Below are positions 24,495 to 33,177 of a stretch of DNA of 64,000 bases, in pieces (position 1 is the first letter of the stretch; the number at the start of each line of letters is the position of its first letter). A program made the position numbers and the translations under genes. A model generated the notes under the pieces. It made no database searches and was not told the DNA's origin. It saw nothing but the letters and a program-made list of their open reading frames with translations. This stretch comes from JAJDUF01 sp965214295 (GTDB lineage: Bacteria; Chloroflexota; UBA11872; UBA12225; JAJDUF01). The stretch lies in NCBI GenBank assembly GCA_965214295.1, contig OZ243944.1, positions 2,542,001-2,606,000 of the forward strand, given 5' to 3'.

Positions 24495-26948
24495 ATGATA
24501 GGGAACATGAGCCTCCGCCAAGCGTGTGCAACCTTTGCCGATCCGCCGCGCGAGTTTGGTCTGATTCCGCTCTGGTTTTGGAACGACGACTTGCAGGAAG
24601 CAGTGCTGCTCGACCAACTCCACGCCTTCTACGAGGCCGGGTTCGGGGGCGTTGCGCCCCATGCTCGGCTTGGGCTGTCGCGGCGCGTGGGCTATCTCAC
24701 GGACGAGTATTTTCGCCTGCTGCGCGTGGTGGTCGCGGAGGCGGCTCGCCTGGGGATGAAGATCATCCTCTACGATGAAGGCTCCTATCCGTCCGGCACG
24801 GCCAACGGCGCCGTGGTGGCGGGGCACCCGCAGTACGCGAGTCAGGCCATCTCTTTATGGGAGCGCGAGGTCACCGGGCCGTTCTGCGGCTACTGGCGCC
24901 CGAACACGGGCCGTGCCCTGCTCGACCGCCACGTCTGCACCGTGCTGGGCCGGGTGCGTGACGGCGGGGGCATTGACCCGGACTCGGTGCGGGTGCTGGA
25001 GACTTTGCCCCATGACATCGTGCGGATCGAGGTGCCGGCGGGACGCTGGAAGGCGATGAGCGTGTGGCAGACGCACAGCGGTGGGCACATTCGCGGGGTG
25101 CTGGCCGAGGAGGAAAGTCGCCACGCCACAGCGCCGGCGGCGGCGGACATCCTCAACCCGGCGGCGGTGGCGCGATTCTTGAGCCTGACCCACGACCGAT
25201 ACTACAAGCACCTGCGGGAGTTCTTCGGCACGACGATCATCGCGCTGTTCACCGACGATCCGAGCATTCTGGGCAAAGGGCCGCACCGCACCGAGTCCTC
25301 GCAGCCCTACACGACCCATCTCGTGGATTGGCTGGCGGACCAATGGCAGGGACGGTGGGGGAAGGATCCGCGGGTGTGGCTGCCGGCGCTCTGGCGCGAC
25401 TATGGACCCAAGACCGCAGCGTTCCGCCGCGACTACGCCGCCGCCGTGCAGCAACGGCTGGAGGAGGTCTTCTACGCAGCGCAGTCCGAGTGGTGCGCGG
25501 TACACGGCATTGCACTGACGGGCCATCCCAAGTGGAGCAATGAGCTGTCGGTGCTGCGCTGCTTCCAATTCCCCGGCCAGGACATGGTGCATCGGTACAT
25601 CGAGCCGGGGAGTGCCTCTGCCATCGAGGGCGCCGATAGTGTTGCCGCGAAAGCGGCGACGAGTGGCGCCCGGCTGCAAGGCGCGCGGCGCATCCTGACG
25701 GAAGTGTGCGGGGCCTATGGCTGGCGCCTCACGCTGGAGGAAACCAAGTGGCTGTTCGACTGGCAGCTGGTGCGGGGGAACAACCTGCTGTGCCCGCACG
25801 CGGTCTACTATTCCATCCGTGACCGCCGGGCCTGGGAGAGCGAGCCGGACCTGGGGGTCCACAACGTCTGGTGGCGGCACTTTCACCACCTGGCCGGCTA
25901 TGCGCGGCGGTTGAGCTGGCTACTCTCCGACGGGCAGCACGTCTGCGACGTGGCGATCCTGGGCGATGGCAACGACCTGCCTTGGCGGGCGGCGAAACAG
26001 CTCTACCAGCGCCAGATTGACTTTCTCTATCTGGATGATGCGGCGGTCGCGGCGGCGACCGTCAACGCCGGCCGTTTAGAGGTCAGCGAGCAGCGGTACC
26101 GCGTCGTCATCGTGGAAGGCGATCCGGCATCGAGCGACCGGAGCCGAGCGAACTTGGCGCGGTTCCAGGAGGACGGCGGGTGGCTTATCGTCTACCGGGA
26201 CGGCGAGGACCTGCCGGCCAGATTGGATGCACTCATCGAGCGCGATCTGCGCTTGACGCCGCTCCACCCGGACCTGCGGTTTATGCACTACCGGAAGGGC
26301 GGATTGGACTACTATCTGCTCGTCAACGAGGGCGAGGGCGCAATTGCCGGGCAGGTGCGCCTGGCGGTAGCGGGCGAGATCGCGGCTTGGGACCCGCTGA
26401 CCGGCGAGCAGCGTCCGGTAGAGGCGAAAGCTGCCGGCGATGGACTCCGCGTGGCGCTCGACCTGGGGCGGCGGGAGAGTCTGGTGCTGGCCGTGGACAC
26501 GCGGGCCAACTTTGTGCCACCGCCGGCGCTGCCCCGGCTGACGGAGGGGCGGATTCCGCTGGGCCTGTGCTGGGAGGTGCGTGATCTCGATGGGACGGCG
26601 GTCGCGGTGGCGGCGCCCGGGGACTGGGCGCGGCAGCCCGGCTACGAGCTGTTCTCCGGGACGCTTCGGTATCTTACGGAGCTGACGCTGCCGGCGCCGG
26701 CTATCGATGATGGGGCTGAGACCTGGCTCGATCTGGGGCAGGTGGGGGACATTGCTGAAGTCTTCCTCGACGGGCAGCGCATTGGCGTGCGGATGTGGGC
26801 GCCGTACCGTGTGTGCTTGGGTAGCGACCTGGCGCCGGGGATGCACCACTTGGAAGTGCGCGTCACTAACAGCATGGCGAACGAGTATGAGGGCAGCCAG
26901 CGGCCGTCAGGTCTGCTGGGGCCGGTGACGCTGGTGGTGCGGGGGTAG
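24495..26948 (+). CDS. Large glycoside hydrolase-like protein (GH106/rhamnosidase-type)
   Basis: About 817 residues without an evident signal peptide. The N-terminal half is TIM-barrel-like and begins FGLIPLWFWNDDLQE, then GVAPHARLGLSRRVGYLTDE and LGMKIILYDEGSYPSG, the layout of alpha-L-rhamnosidase-like GH106 relatives. FTDDPSILG and LTEVCGAYGWRLTLEE follow in the barrel. From about residue 560 there are beta-rich domains, and the C-terminal 100 residues (WLDLGQVGDIAEVFLDGQRI, HHLEVRVTNSMANEYEG) form a galactose-binding-type jelly roll common in large exo-glycosidases. An AAGGG precedes the ATG at 24495; 24507 is an alternative. Substrate and secretion are uncertain. Confidence 0.7.
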   Translation: MIGNMSLRQACATFADPPREFGLIPLWFWNDDLQEAVLLDQLHAFYEAGFGGVAPHARLGLSRRVGYLTDEYFRLLRVVVAEAARLGMKIILYDEGSYPSGTANGAVVAGHPQYASQAISLWEREVTGPFCGYWRPNTGRALLDRHVCTVLGRVRDGGGIDPDSVRVLETLPHDIVRIEVPAGRWKAMSVWQTHSGGHIRGVLAEEESRHATAPAAADILNPAAVARFLSLTHDRYYKHLREFFGTTIIALFTDDPSILGKGPHRTESSQPYTTHLVDWLADQWQGRWGKDPRVWLPALWRDYGPKTAAFRRDYAAAVQQRLEEVFYAAQSEWCAVHGIALTGHPKWSNELSVLRCFQFPGQDMVHRYIEPGSASAIEGADSVAAKAATSGARLQGARRILTEVCGAYGWRLTLEETKWLFDWQLVRGNNLLCPHAVYYSIRDRRAWESEPDLGVHNVWWRHFHHLAGYARRLSWLLSDGQHVCDVAILGDGNDLPWRAAKQLYQRQIDFLYLDDAAVAAATVNAGRLEVSEQRYRVVIVEGDPASSDRSRANLARFQEDGGWLIVYRDGEDLPARLDALIERDLRLTPLHPDLRFMHYRKGGLDYYLLVNEGEGAIAGQVRLAVAGEIAAWDPLTGEQRPVEAKAAGDGLRVALDLGRRESLVLAVDTRANFVPPPALPRLTEGRIPLGLCWEVRDLDGTAVAVAAPGDWARQPGYELFSGTLRYLTELTLPAPAIDDGAETWLDLGQVGDIAEVFLDGQRIGVRMWAPYRVCLGSDLAPGMHHLEVRVTNSMANEYEGSQRPSGLLGPVTLVVRG

Positions 26949-26961
26949 CTTGGGGGGCTGG

Positions 26962-27105
26962 CCTCACCCCCCGGCCCCCTCTCCACCCATGTGGAGAGGG
27001 GGAGTGTGGCGGAGGTAGGTAGGGGTAGGGGATCTGGCCCCGTCATTCCGGCGCCGGCCGGAATCCAGTGATGGGGATGGATTCCCGCTTGCGCGGGAAT
27101 GACGG
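26962..27105. repeat. REP palindrome and CCCGCTTGCGCGGG hairpin unit
   Basis: CCTCACC...CTCTCCACCCATGTGGAGAG at 26962-27004 is followed by CCGGCGCCGGCCGG-like sequence. A 27-bp unit at 27079-27105 is identical to those at 4985 and 57078. It lies between two genes in the same orientation and may act as a transcript-end hairpin. Confidence 0.8.
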
Positions 27106-27136
27106 AGGGATGAGGGCGAGGACTTGGGGGAGGAGC

Positions 27137-28045
27137 ATGATGGCCGAGCGGATATACGTCAGAGGTGAGCGGGGTGGGCTTGAGCCGCTGGAGGAGAAGC
27201 CTTTTTCGGCTGAGGACGAGCTACAGGCGTTGATTGCCGAGCATCCTGAGCTGCTGGACGGTGAGCAGATCCGTCCGGGCGATCCCCGACGCTGGATGCT
27301 GATTACGCGCGAACAGGGGATCGCCGATACGCCTGACGGCGGTGCGCGGTGGGCGCTGGACCTTCTGATCGTTGACCAAGACGCAGTGCCGACATTGGCG
27401 GAGGTAAAGCGCGGATCAAATCGCGAACTGCGCCGTACCATCGTTGGGCAGCTGCTGGAGTATGCGGCGGGCGCCGCGCATTGGACTGCGGATGAACTGC
27501 AGCGGACTTTCGAGGAGTCGAATGACGATCCCGATGCGGTGCTTGCAGAACTGCTCCAGGTGGATGAAGAACCGGATGCGGACGCCTTCTGGGAGAATGT
27601 GGCGACGAACCTTACTGCGCGTCGGCTGCGTCTGCTCTTCATCGCGGATGAAATACCGGACCCGCTCGAACAGGTGGTGAAGTTCCTCAACGAGCAGATG
27701 CCGCGCATCGAGGTGCTGGCGGTGGAGATCAAGCAGTTCCGAGGCGAGTCGAGCCAGACACTGGTGCCACGGGTCATCGGGAGGACCGCGGCCAAGCCAC
27801 GAGAGTCGTTTAGCTCACGCTCCTACGAGAAAGTGGATATGGAGCCGTACATGGATTTTCTCAGGTCTCGCCAGGCTGGCGAGACGTTGAAGTGGACGCT
27901 GGGTGAGGGGGAGATAGTGCGTAGGGTGAAACGACGTCTGACATTGGCCGCTGGGGATTTGGGTATGGACATTCGCAATCGGGAAACGGCGCCGAATGTG
28001 ATCGAGGTCACTGTGCTGTCTTCCCCGGAAGCTGAGGATGACTAG
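27137..28045 (+). CDS. PD-(D/E)XK nuclease-fold protein of unknown role
   Basis: A 302-residue protein. Residues about 70-100 (RWALDLLIVDQDAVPTLAEV then KRGSNRELRRTIVGQLLEYA) give the D...ExK signature of restriction-endonuclease-like folds, followed by a helix typical of NucS-like or DUF4268-related predicted nucleases. The C-terminal 90 residues (YEKVDMEPYMDFLRSRQAGE) seem to be a separate small domain. AGGAG is very close to the ATG at 27137; the next codon, also ATG (27140), is better spaced. It stands alone and is flanked by repeats. It could be a solitary defence or repair nuclease; no modification gene is adjacent. Confidence 0.65.
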   Translation: MMAERIYVRGERGGLEPLEEKPFSAEDELQALIAEHPELLDGEQIRPGDPRRWMLITREQGIADTPDGGARWALDLLIVDQDAVPTLAEVKRGSNRELRRTIVGQLLEYAAGAAHWTADELQRTFEESNDDPDAVLAELLQVDEEPDADAFWENVATNLTARRLRLLFIADEIPDPLEQVVKFLNEQMPRIEVLAVEIKQFRGESSQTLVPRVIGRTAAKPRESFSSRSYEKVDMEPYMDFLRSRQAGETLKWTLGEGEIVRRVKRRLTLAAGDLGMDIRNRETAPNVIEVTVLSSPEAEDD

Positions 28046-28518
28046 CGTCCCACGCACTGCAACGACAATCCCCGCCCACTTCCTCGGGGGGTGTCCTTTG
28101 GTTCTTGCCTATCGCTAGGCTCGCTCTTTCCCCCGTGGCCTCCATTGGGAGAAGAGTTGAAGGCGCTGTGAGGGGGCGTTCCTCACCCCCTGGCCCCCTC
28201 TCCACATGTGTGGAGAGGGGGAGTCGTTGTGCCTCGTCGTTGGGGTGGGGGGAGGCGCAATCGCGTGGCGAGCGGGTAGTGCCTCAGCGTGCGGCCTCAG
28301 GAAATGTGTTGTGCTATCCCCAGAGCGCGGCTAGGTGCTTGACGCCCATTTTAGATGTAAGGCAGAATGACCAATGCAGCGTATTTCAGACAGATGGTTG
28401 CCTCGGTCGTGCCGGGTGGCAGCAGGCCGTATGACCTGAGAAGTCGTTCAGTGAGAGTCACCAGGAATAAGCATGTTTAGTGTATCCCAAGCGACCACGC
28501 CAATCGTCAGGAGTGACC
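28046..28518. other. Intergenic region with one REP palindrome
   Basis: It contains the palindrome CCTCACCCCCTGGCCCCCTC with TCCACATGTGTGGAGAGG at 28182-28225. The remaining sequence, about 290 bp, is unremarkable and less G+C-rich from 28300 onward. Confidence 0.65.
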
Positions 28519-28929
28519 ATGGGCCAGGAACATCGAGAATCCCTGTGGAGTGTAGACGCAAGATTTCGACTGCTCTACTTCGTGCTGTTTGATTTTTGTC
28601 TTATCCTGGGCGTGATTCATATACTGTGGATACGGGGTGTTGAAACCGTAGAGGAGTTCCTTGAGAGTGTAGTAACGCTCGGTATAGCGTCAGCTATATT
28701 ATCTCTGGGAGCGGTGGAGATTGTAGGATTTACCATGGTTGTCTCGGCATGGCTCCTAAAGAAGGTAGAAGAGAAAGCAGCTAAACAGCGGGAGGACATG
28801 CGTCGAGAGGGCGCAACTCTATACAAAGCTGCGCTCGACGACTGGCGGGAAAAGAGAGACCGTGCCAAAAAGAATGGCAGCGGTTTCGATGAGCCGCCGC
28901 CTACTCCAGACAGCATCAGCTACAAGTAG
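28519..28929 (+). CDS. Small two-span membrane protein, hypothetical
   Basis: A 136-residue protein starting MGQEHRESLWSVDARFRLLY, 5 bases after AGGAG. Two hydrophobic segments are visible: about residues 18-40 (LLYFVLFDFCLILGVIHILWI) and 53-82 (LGIASAILSLGAVEIVGFTM). A strongly charged helical tail follows (KKVEEKAAKQREDMRREGAT) and then a short Pro-rich end. The tail is probably cytoplasmic. No family is recognised. Base composition is lower in G+C than the flanks, which are repeats on both sides, so it may be an acquired gene. Confidence 0.65.
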   Translation: MGQEHRESLWSVDARFRLLYFVLFDFCLILGVIHILWIRGVETVEEFLESVVTLGIASAILSLGAVEIVGFTMVVSAWLLKKVEEKAAKQREDMRREGATLYKAALDDWREKRDRAKKNGSGFDEPPPTPDSISYK

Positions 28930-28961
28930 TTGTACGTTGCAGTGCCCGTCACGCCGGGCAT

Positions 28962-29110
28962 TCCTCACCCCCCGGCCCCCTCTCCACATGTGTGGAGAGG
29001 GGGAGTCGTTGTGCCTCGTCGTTGGGTGAGGGGAGGCGCAATCGCGTGGTTGGGGGCTGCCCTCACCCCAGCCCTCTCCCGCGGGGAGAGGGGGTGGATT
29101 GCGGCTTCCG
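28962..29110. repeat. Two REP palindromes
   Basis: The first unit, with TCCACATGTGTGGAGAGG, matches 28182-28225 and also shares the following GGAGTCGTTGTGCCTCGTCG, so the two copies flank the small membrane protein gene as direct repeats. The second is CCTCACCCCAGCCCTCTCCC/GGGGAGAGGGGG. Confidence 0.8.
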
Positions 29111-29185
29111 CCGCAATGACGGGAACCAGGTGTAGGAATGACGGGCGGCTGGGCGCGGTGAATCATGCCCCTGCAACCCTCACGC

Positions 29186-30769
29186 TCAGTCGGTGAAGCG
29201 GAAGCCGTAGAGGGCGGCGTTGCGGAGGTAGAACTGGAGGCGCAGGGGACGCTCGCGCCAGTGGTCGTCGCCGTGGCGGTTGCCCCATTGGACGCGGTGC
29301 CGCAGGGAATCGCCGGTCAGCGGTGTGCAGTCGGCGGCGCTGAAGCCGGGGAGCGTTTGTCCCCGCTCGTCCTGCACGACGACCGTGATGGCGCCGCCGG
29401 GGGCCACCGTGGCGTTCACTGCGAGACCGGCGCCGCCCGGTCGGAGCAGCCGGGTGGTGATGGTGCCGCCGTCCGGGCCGGCGTCGCGGGAGATAAAGCC
29501 GTCCCGGCGCACCTTGGCCAGGCCCAGCGCCGGGAAGTGGCGGCGTCCGGCCCGTACATCTTCGCGGTACTGCCGGCGCAGCGTGTCGTCGTAGCAGCTC
29601 TTGGCGGCGTGGCCCTCGTTGAAGCCCATGTAGTACACCCACCACTCGTCGCCGACGGTCAGGGGCAGTGAATGGTAGAAGATCATGTGGCTGTCGAAGC
29701 TGTCGGGGTCGCCGCGTCCGAGCACCGGCTGGCGGTGGCCGATCCGCTGCCAGTGGACCAGGTCGCGAGTGGCGACGAGCTGCACGTCCACGATGGCGTA
29801 CTCGTTGCCGCGCCCGAGGCGGGTGAGGTCGTAGGCCACGTCGTAGGTCCACGCGAATCCCAAGAAGAGATCGCTCGTGGGATGGAGCAGCATTCCGTAG
29901 AACTCGCAATGGTGGTCGTCGGGATGATCGTGGAGCAGCAACGGCTTGGCCGCGGCTAACCGGGCCTCGGACATGTCGTCGTCGAGCTGATCGGGGGCCA
30001 AGGCGAGCAGCGGGTCGCTCCATTGCGTGAAGGGATTGTCGTCGTCGTCTTCGGAGGTGGTGATGCCGAGGCAGCGCCGTCGCCAACCGCCCAGCTCCAC
30101 CATCATCCGCGGCACCAGCGCATACTTGGCCGTCGGGGACCCCGGTGGGCCGTCGTGGGCCAGCGTAGCGCGGAGCTTGGCGGCGCTGTTGGTATCGTCG
30201 AGCCGCCGGCCGCGGAGCACGGGGTTGCCGGCATATGGCTGCCAGCGCAGGCCGTCCGGGGAGAAGTAGACGTTCAGCTGGGCGATGCGGCGGTCGTCGA
30301 AACCGCCCCAGCCGGCGGCCTTGTAGCGCCGCTCGGGCGGCTCAGTGGCGGCCATCTCGGGGCAGTCGAGCATCCCGTGTCCGCCGTCGGGTCGGTCGGT
30401 GAAGATGTTGTTGCGGGTGGAGCCGGCGTACTCGAACAGTCTCAGATGGGGGCGTTCCCAGTTGAGGCCGTCGGGCGAGGTGACCAGGCAGCGGTAGGTC
30501 GGGTCCCGACGGGAGGTGTCGGCCGGATAGGCGCCCATGGTGCTGTACCAGAGCTTGAAGACCTGCTCAATGGGGTCGAAGTGGGCATGCACCGGTCCCC
30601 ATAGCCCGCCGACCTCCGGCCGCTCCCAGGGCGCCGCGGCGCGCAGGACCGGCTCCGGGTGCTTGGTCATGGGGTGGAGGCGCGCCGCCACGCCATCGCT
30701 GGCGGCGATCAGGTAGTCATCCAAGAAGAGCTGGGACCGGGTGCCGATGGGTAGCGGTCGCTGATTCAC
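29186..30769 (-). CDS. Five-bladed beta-propeller glycosidase-like protein (GH32/GH43 superfamily type)
   Basis: A 527-residue protein starting at a GTG preceded by GAGGGGGAAG. It reads as repeated beta-blade segments: SQLFLDDYLIAASDG at the N-terminus (a common opening in this uncharacterised family), FKLWYSTMGAY, CLVTSPDGLNWERPHL, LNVYFSPDGLRWQPYAGNPV, LVATRDLVHWQRIG and WWVYYMGFNEGH. Repeated S/T-x-D-G/L-x-x-W motifs are typical of the invertase/arabinanase superfamily. The C-terminal 110 residues are a beta-sandwich-like module (LRLQFYLRNAALYGFRF). There is no signal peptide. Activity on a plant or algal sugar is only a guess. It is transcribed divergently from the dioxygenase gene. Confidence 0.7.
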   Translation of the reverse strand: MNQRPLPIGTRSQLFLDDYLIAASDGVAARLHPMTKHPEPVLRAAAPWERPEVGGLWGPVHAHFDPIEQVFKLWYSTMGAYPADTSRRDPTYRCLVTSPDGLNWERPHLRLFEYAGSTRNNIFTDRPDGGHGMLDCPEMAATEPPERRYKAAGWGGFDDRRIAQLNVYFSPDGLRWQPYAGNPVLRGRRLDDTNSAAKLRATLAHDGPPGSPTAKYALVPRMMVELGGWRRRCLGITTSEDDDDNPFTQWSDPLLALAPDQLDDDMSEARLAAAKPLLLHDHPDDHHCEFYGMLLHPTSDLFLGFAWTYDVAYDLTRLGRGNEYAIVDVQLVATRDLVHWQRIGHRQPVLGRGDPDSFDSHMIFYHSLPLTVGDEWWVYYMGFNEGHAAKSCYDDTLRRQYREDVRAGRRHFPALGLAKVRRDGFISRDAGPDGGTITTRLLRPGGAGLAVNATVAPGGAITVVVQDERGQTLPGFSAADCTPLTGDSLRHRVQWGNRHGDDHWRERPLRLQFYLRNAALYGFRFTD

Positions 30770-30884
30770 GACTTCCCCCTCATTTCATGGTCGCATGGCG
30801 CTTACCACAGTATGCCAGTGGCCGGTTGCATGTCCGTTGGAGGCAGCGTAGCATGAACGGGGAGGCACCGGCCCCCCTATGGTT

Positions 30885-31033
30885 CCCCTCAGAAGGGTGG
30901 GTTTTTTGTGTAGAGGCGCCGCGGGTGGGTAGACCTCACCCCCCGGCCCCCTCTCCACCCGGGTGGAGAGGGGGAGTAGCGCCTGGACCGGGGCCTATGC
31001 GTGGCCCTGGATTCCCGCTGGCGCGGGAATGGA
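30885..31033. repeat. Truncated 242-bp MITE, left part
   Basis: It starts CCTCAGAAGGGTGGGTTTTT, a diverged left inverted repeat. It includes the GTAGAGGCGCCGCGG segment and the palindrome TCCACCCGGGTGGAGAGG, and ends with CCCGCTGGCGCGGGAATG. It occupies most of the 303-bp gap between divergent genes. Confidence 0.7.
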
Positions 31034-31072
31034 GATTCGGGGTGGGTTGGCGGAGGGCGAGGAGAGGGTAGG

Positions 31073-31990
31073 ATGAGGCTGACCGAGGCGCAGATCGCGG
31101 ATTTTCACGACAATGGCTATCTCCACTTGGCGGAGGGTGTCCTCAGCGACGATGATCTCGGTCCGGTCATCGCCGAGTATGAGGCACTCATTGATCGGCG
31201 GGCGCGGCAGCTCGTCGCCGAGGGCAAGCTCACTACGCTGTACGAGGGGGAGCCGTTCCAGCGGCGCATGGCCCTGATCGCGGCGGAGGCGCCAGAGATC
31301 GGGGATAAGCTGGATATTCGTTTCGTGCGGGGCCGGGCGATGTTCGACTTTCTGCACTGCCCGCGCTTGCTCGATCTGGCGGAGTCGCTGATCGGCCCGG
31401 AGCTCCAGTGTAGTCCGATCCAGCACATTCGCTCGGTGCCGCCGGAACAGTCGGCGATGCATAACTCGCGTGCCCACGACTGGCACCAGGATGCCGGGAC
31501 GGTCTTGCCGGAGGCTGACGACCAGATCATCGCGACGATGTGGATACCGCTGTTCGACGTGCCGGAGGATGGCGGCTGTCTGGAACTGCTGCCGGGCAGC
31601 CACAAGGACGGGCTGCGCCGCCATCTGGTTAATGGCGAGATTCGGGTAGACCCGCAGGAGGTGCCGGCACTGACGCCGCGGCTGCTGCCCACGCCGGCGG
31701 GTGGACTGATCCTCTTTCATCCGTTGATGATGCATCGCAGCCAGCCGAACGTGTCGGAGCGGGTGCGCTGGAGCATGGACTTGCGCTATCAGGACTCCGC
31801 CAAGCCGACGGGGCGACCGTTCTTGCCGGGCTTTGTCGTGCGGAGTGCGTCACAGCCGGAGACAGTGCTGACCGACTACGAGCGCTGGGATGCGCTGTGG
31901 GATGCGGCGATGGCGCCCCTGGCGGACATCCCCTACGACGAGTATCTGAAGATGGTATATCGCTGGCCGGCGGGGGAGCACGTCGGGTAG
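31073..31990 (+). CDS. Phytanoyl-CoA dioxygenase (PhyH) family oxygenase
   Basis: A 305-residue Fe(II)/2-oxoglutarate-dependent dioxygenase starting MRLTEAQIADFHDNGYLHLA. The iron-binding facial triad is visible as HQD in AHDWHQDAGT (about residue 142) and the distal His in PLMMHRSQPNVSERVRWSMD, whose Arg would bind 2-oxoglutarate. GGCLELLPGSHKDG is the usual double-stranded beta-helix strand. A GGAGAGGG site precedes the ATG. Members hydroxylate diverse small molecules or acyl groups. The gene stands alone, so the substrate is unknown. Confidence 0.92.
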   Translation: MRLTEAQIADFHDNGYLHLAEGVLSDDDLGPVIAEYEALIDRRARQLVAEGKLTTLYEGEPFQRRMALIAAEAPEIGDKLDIRFVRGRAMFDFLHCPRLLDLAESLIGPELQCSPIQHIRSVPPEQSAMHNSRAHDWHQDAGTVLPEADDQIIATMWIPLFDVPEDGGCLELLPGSHKDGLRRHLVNGEIRVDPQEVPALTPRLLPTPAGGLILFHPLMMHRSQPNVSERVRWSMDLRYQDSAKPTGRPFLPGFVVRSASQPETVLTDYERWDALWDAAMAPLADIPYDEYLKMVYRWPAGEHVG

Positions 31991-32103
31991 CGGGGCCTCA
32001 CCCCCCGGGCCCCTCCTGATAAGGGTAGGTTTTTCGTGGAGAGCCGCGAGGGCGGGCAGACCTCACCCCCCAGCCCCCTCTCCAACATTTGGAGAGGGGG
32101 AGT
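31991..32103. repeat. Truncated 242-bp MITE, left part
   Basis: It contains the left inverted repeat CTGATAAGGGTAGGTTTTTC at about 32017 and the palindrome TCCAACATTTGGAGAGGG. It ends right before the Uma2 gene. The same arrangement of repeat then Uma2 occurs at 58254-58420. Confidence 0.8.
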
Positions 32104-32133
32104 CTAGTTGAAGGGGGCGTGAAGGGGGTGGGT

Positions 32134-32688
32134 ATGACGATCACCGAGACGAGGCTACTCACGGCCGACGACCTGCTGCGGCTGGATAGCCAGGGTGTGC
32201 GCGGCGAGTTGATTCGGGGGGTGCTCCACGAGACGATGCCAACAGGACTGGAGCACGGCGAGATCGCTGTGACGCTGGGTTTTGAGCTTGGGTGTTTCAT
32301 CAAGCCGCGAAGGCTAGGAAGCCTGACGATCTCCTCGGGCTATTGGCTAGAGCGCGACCCGGATACAGTCCTTGGTGCAGACATTGCGTACATCTCGGCG
32401 CAGAAAATTCCGCCGGGTGTGCGGATTACCGGCTACGCCGAGGTGCCGCCCGATCTGGTGGTCGAGATTGTCTCTCCCAGTGACAGCCAGCGCGAGGTCT
32501 ACGATAAGGCGCGGATGTGGCTCAGTTACGGTGTGCGTCTGGTGTGGGTGGTGCAGCCGGACACGCGGACCGTGGACGTACACGAGCCGGGCCGGGCGAT
32601 GGTGACGCTCACCGAAAATGACACGCTCGACGGTCTGGAGGTGCTGCCTGGGTTCGCGTGCGCGGTGCGCGAGGTCTTTGACACGTAG
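32134..32688 (+). CDS. Uma2 family PD-(D/E)XK nuclease-fold protein (copy A)
   Basis: A 184-residue protein starting MTITETRLLTADDLLRLDSQ. Uma2 (DUF820) hallmarks are ELIRGVLHETMPTG, the acidic residues in GADIAYIS, PPDLVVEIVSPSDSQREV with the D...ExxSP nuclease-like core, and KARMWLSYGVRLVWVVQP. Family proteins are predicted endonucleases that are very abundant in cyanobacteria and Chloroflexota; their biology is unclear. The start is the first ATG after the repeat. A close paralogue with about three quarters identical residues lies at 58420-58977. Confidence 0.9.
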   Translation: MTITETRLLTADDLLRLDSQGVRGELIRGVLHETMPTGLEHGEIAVTLGFELGCFIKPRRLGSLTISSGYWLERDPDTVLGADIAYISAQKIPPGVRITGYAEVPPDLVVEIVSPSDSQREVYDKARMWLSYGVRLVWVVQPDTRTVDVHEPGRAMVTLTENDTLDGLEVLPGFACAVREVFDT

Positions 32689-32704
32689 GGCCACGGTGGC
32701 CTGG

Positions 32705-32790
32705 CCCCCTCGCCTGACAGGGGTAGGTATTTACATGGATGGGCAGGATGGGCAGGATGGGCGGGGAGGGGGCTGGCCGCGGGGGGCGGC
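32705..32790. repeat. ATTTACATGGATGG dispersed unit
   Basis: A second copy of the unit at 6406: GACAGGGGTAGGTATTTACA, then TGGATGGGCAGGATGG and GGGGCTGGCCGCGGGG. A third copy is at 55374. Each copy lies directly beside a MITE copy. Confidence 0.75.
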
Positions 32791-32866
32791 CCTCACCCCC
32801 CGGCCCCCGCGGCCAGCGCCTGGCGTTGGGGCTTGGCGTAGCGGGGCCTCACCCCCCGGGCCCCTC

Positions 32867-33108
32867 CTGATAAGGGGAGGTTTTTCGTGGAGAGCCGCGG
32901 GGGCGGGGAGACCTCACCCCCCGGCCCCCTCTCCACCATGTGGAGAGGGGGTGGAGGGCCTGGAACAGGCCCTCTGCATGGCCCTGGATTCCGGCCCGGG
33001 AGCGGAGGAGGGGGCCGGCTGGCGCCGGAATGACGGATGCGACGGTGGGAATGACGGGGAGACGGGGGCAACATGGTGCGCCCATACGGAAAAACCTCCC
33101 CTTGTCAG
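32867..33108. mobile_element. 242-bp MITE-like element, complete copy
   Basis: It is bounded by CTGATAAGGGGAGGTTTTTC at the left and AAAAACCTCCCCTTGTCAG at the right, inverted repeats of about 21 bp. The inner parts are a GAGAGCCGCGGGGGCGGG segment, the CTCTCCACCATGTGGAGAGG palindrome, GGGCCTGGAACAGGCCC, and paired CCGG-rich arms ending GGCGCCGGAATGACGG. It has no reading frame of its own. Full-length copies are also at 52640-52881 and 55465-55708. Confidence 0.85.
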
Positions 33109-33177
33109 CACCCTAGCCCTCCCCCGGAGCAAGCTCCAGGGGAGGGAACTACCGCCCCTGCCGCAGCGGGGCCAGTG

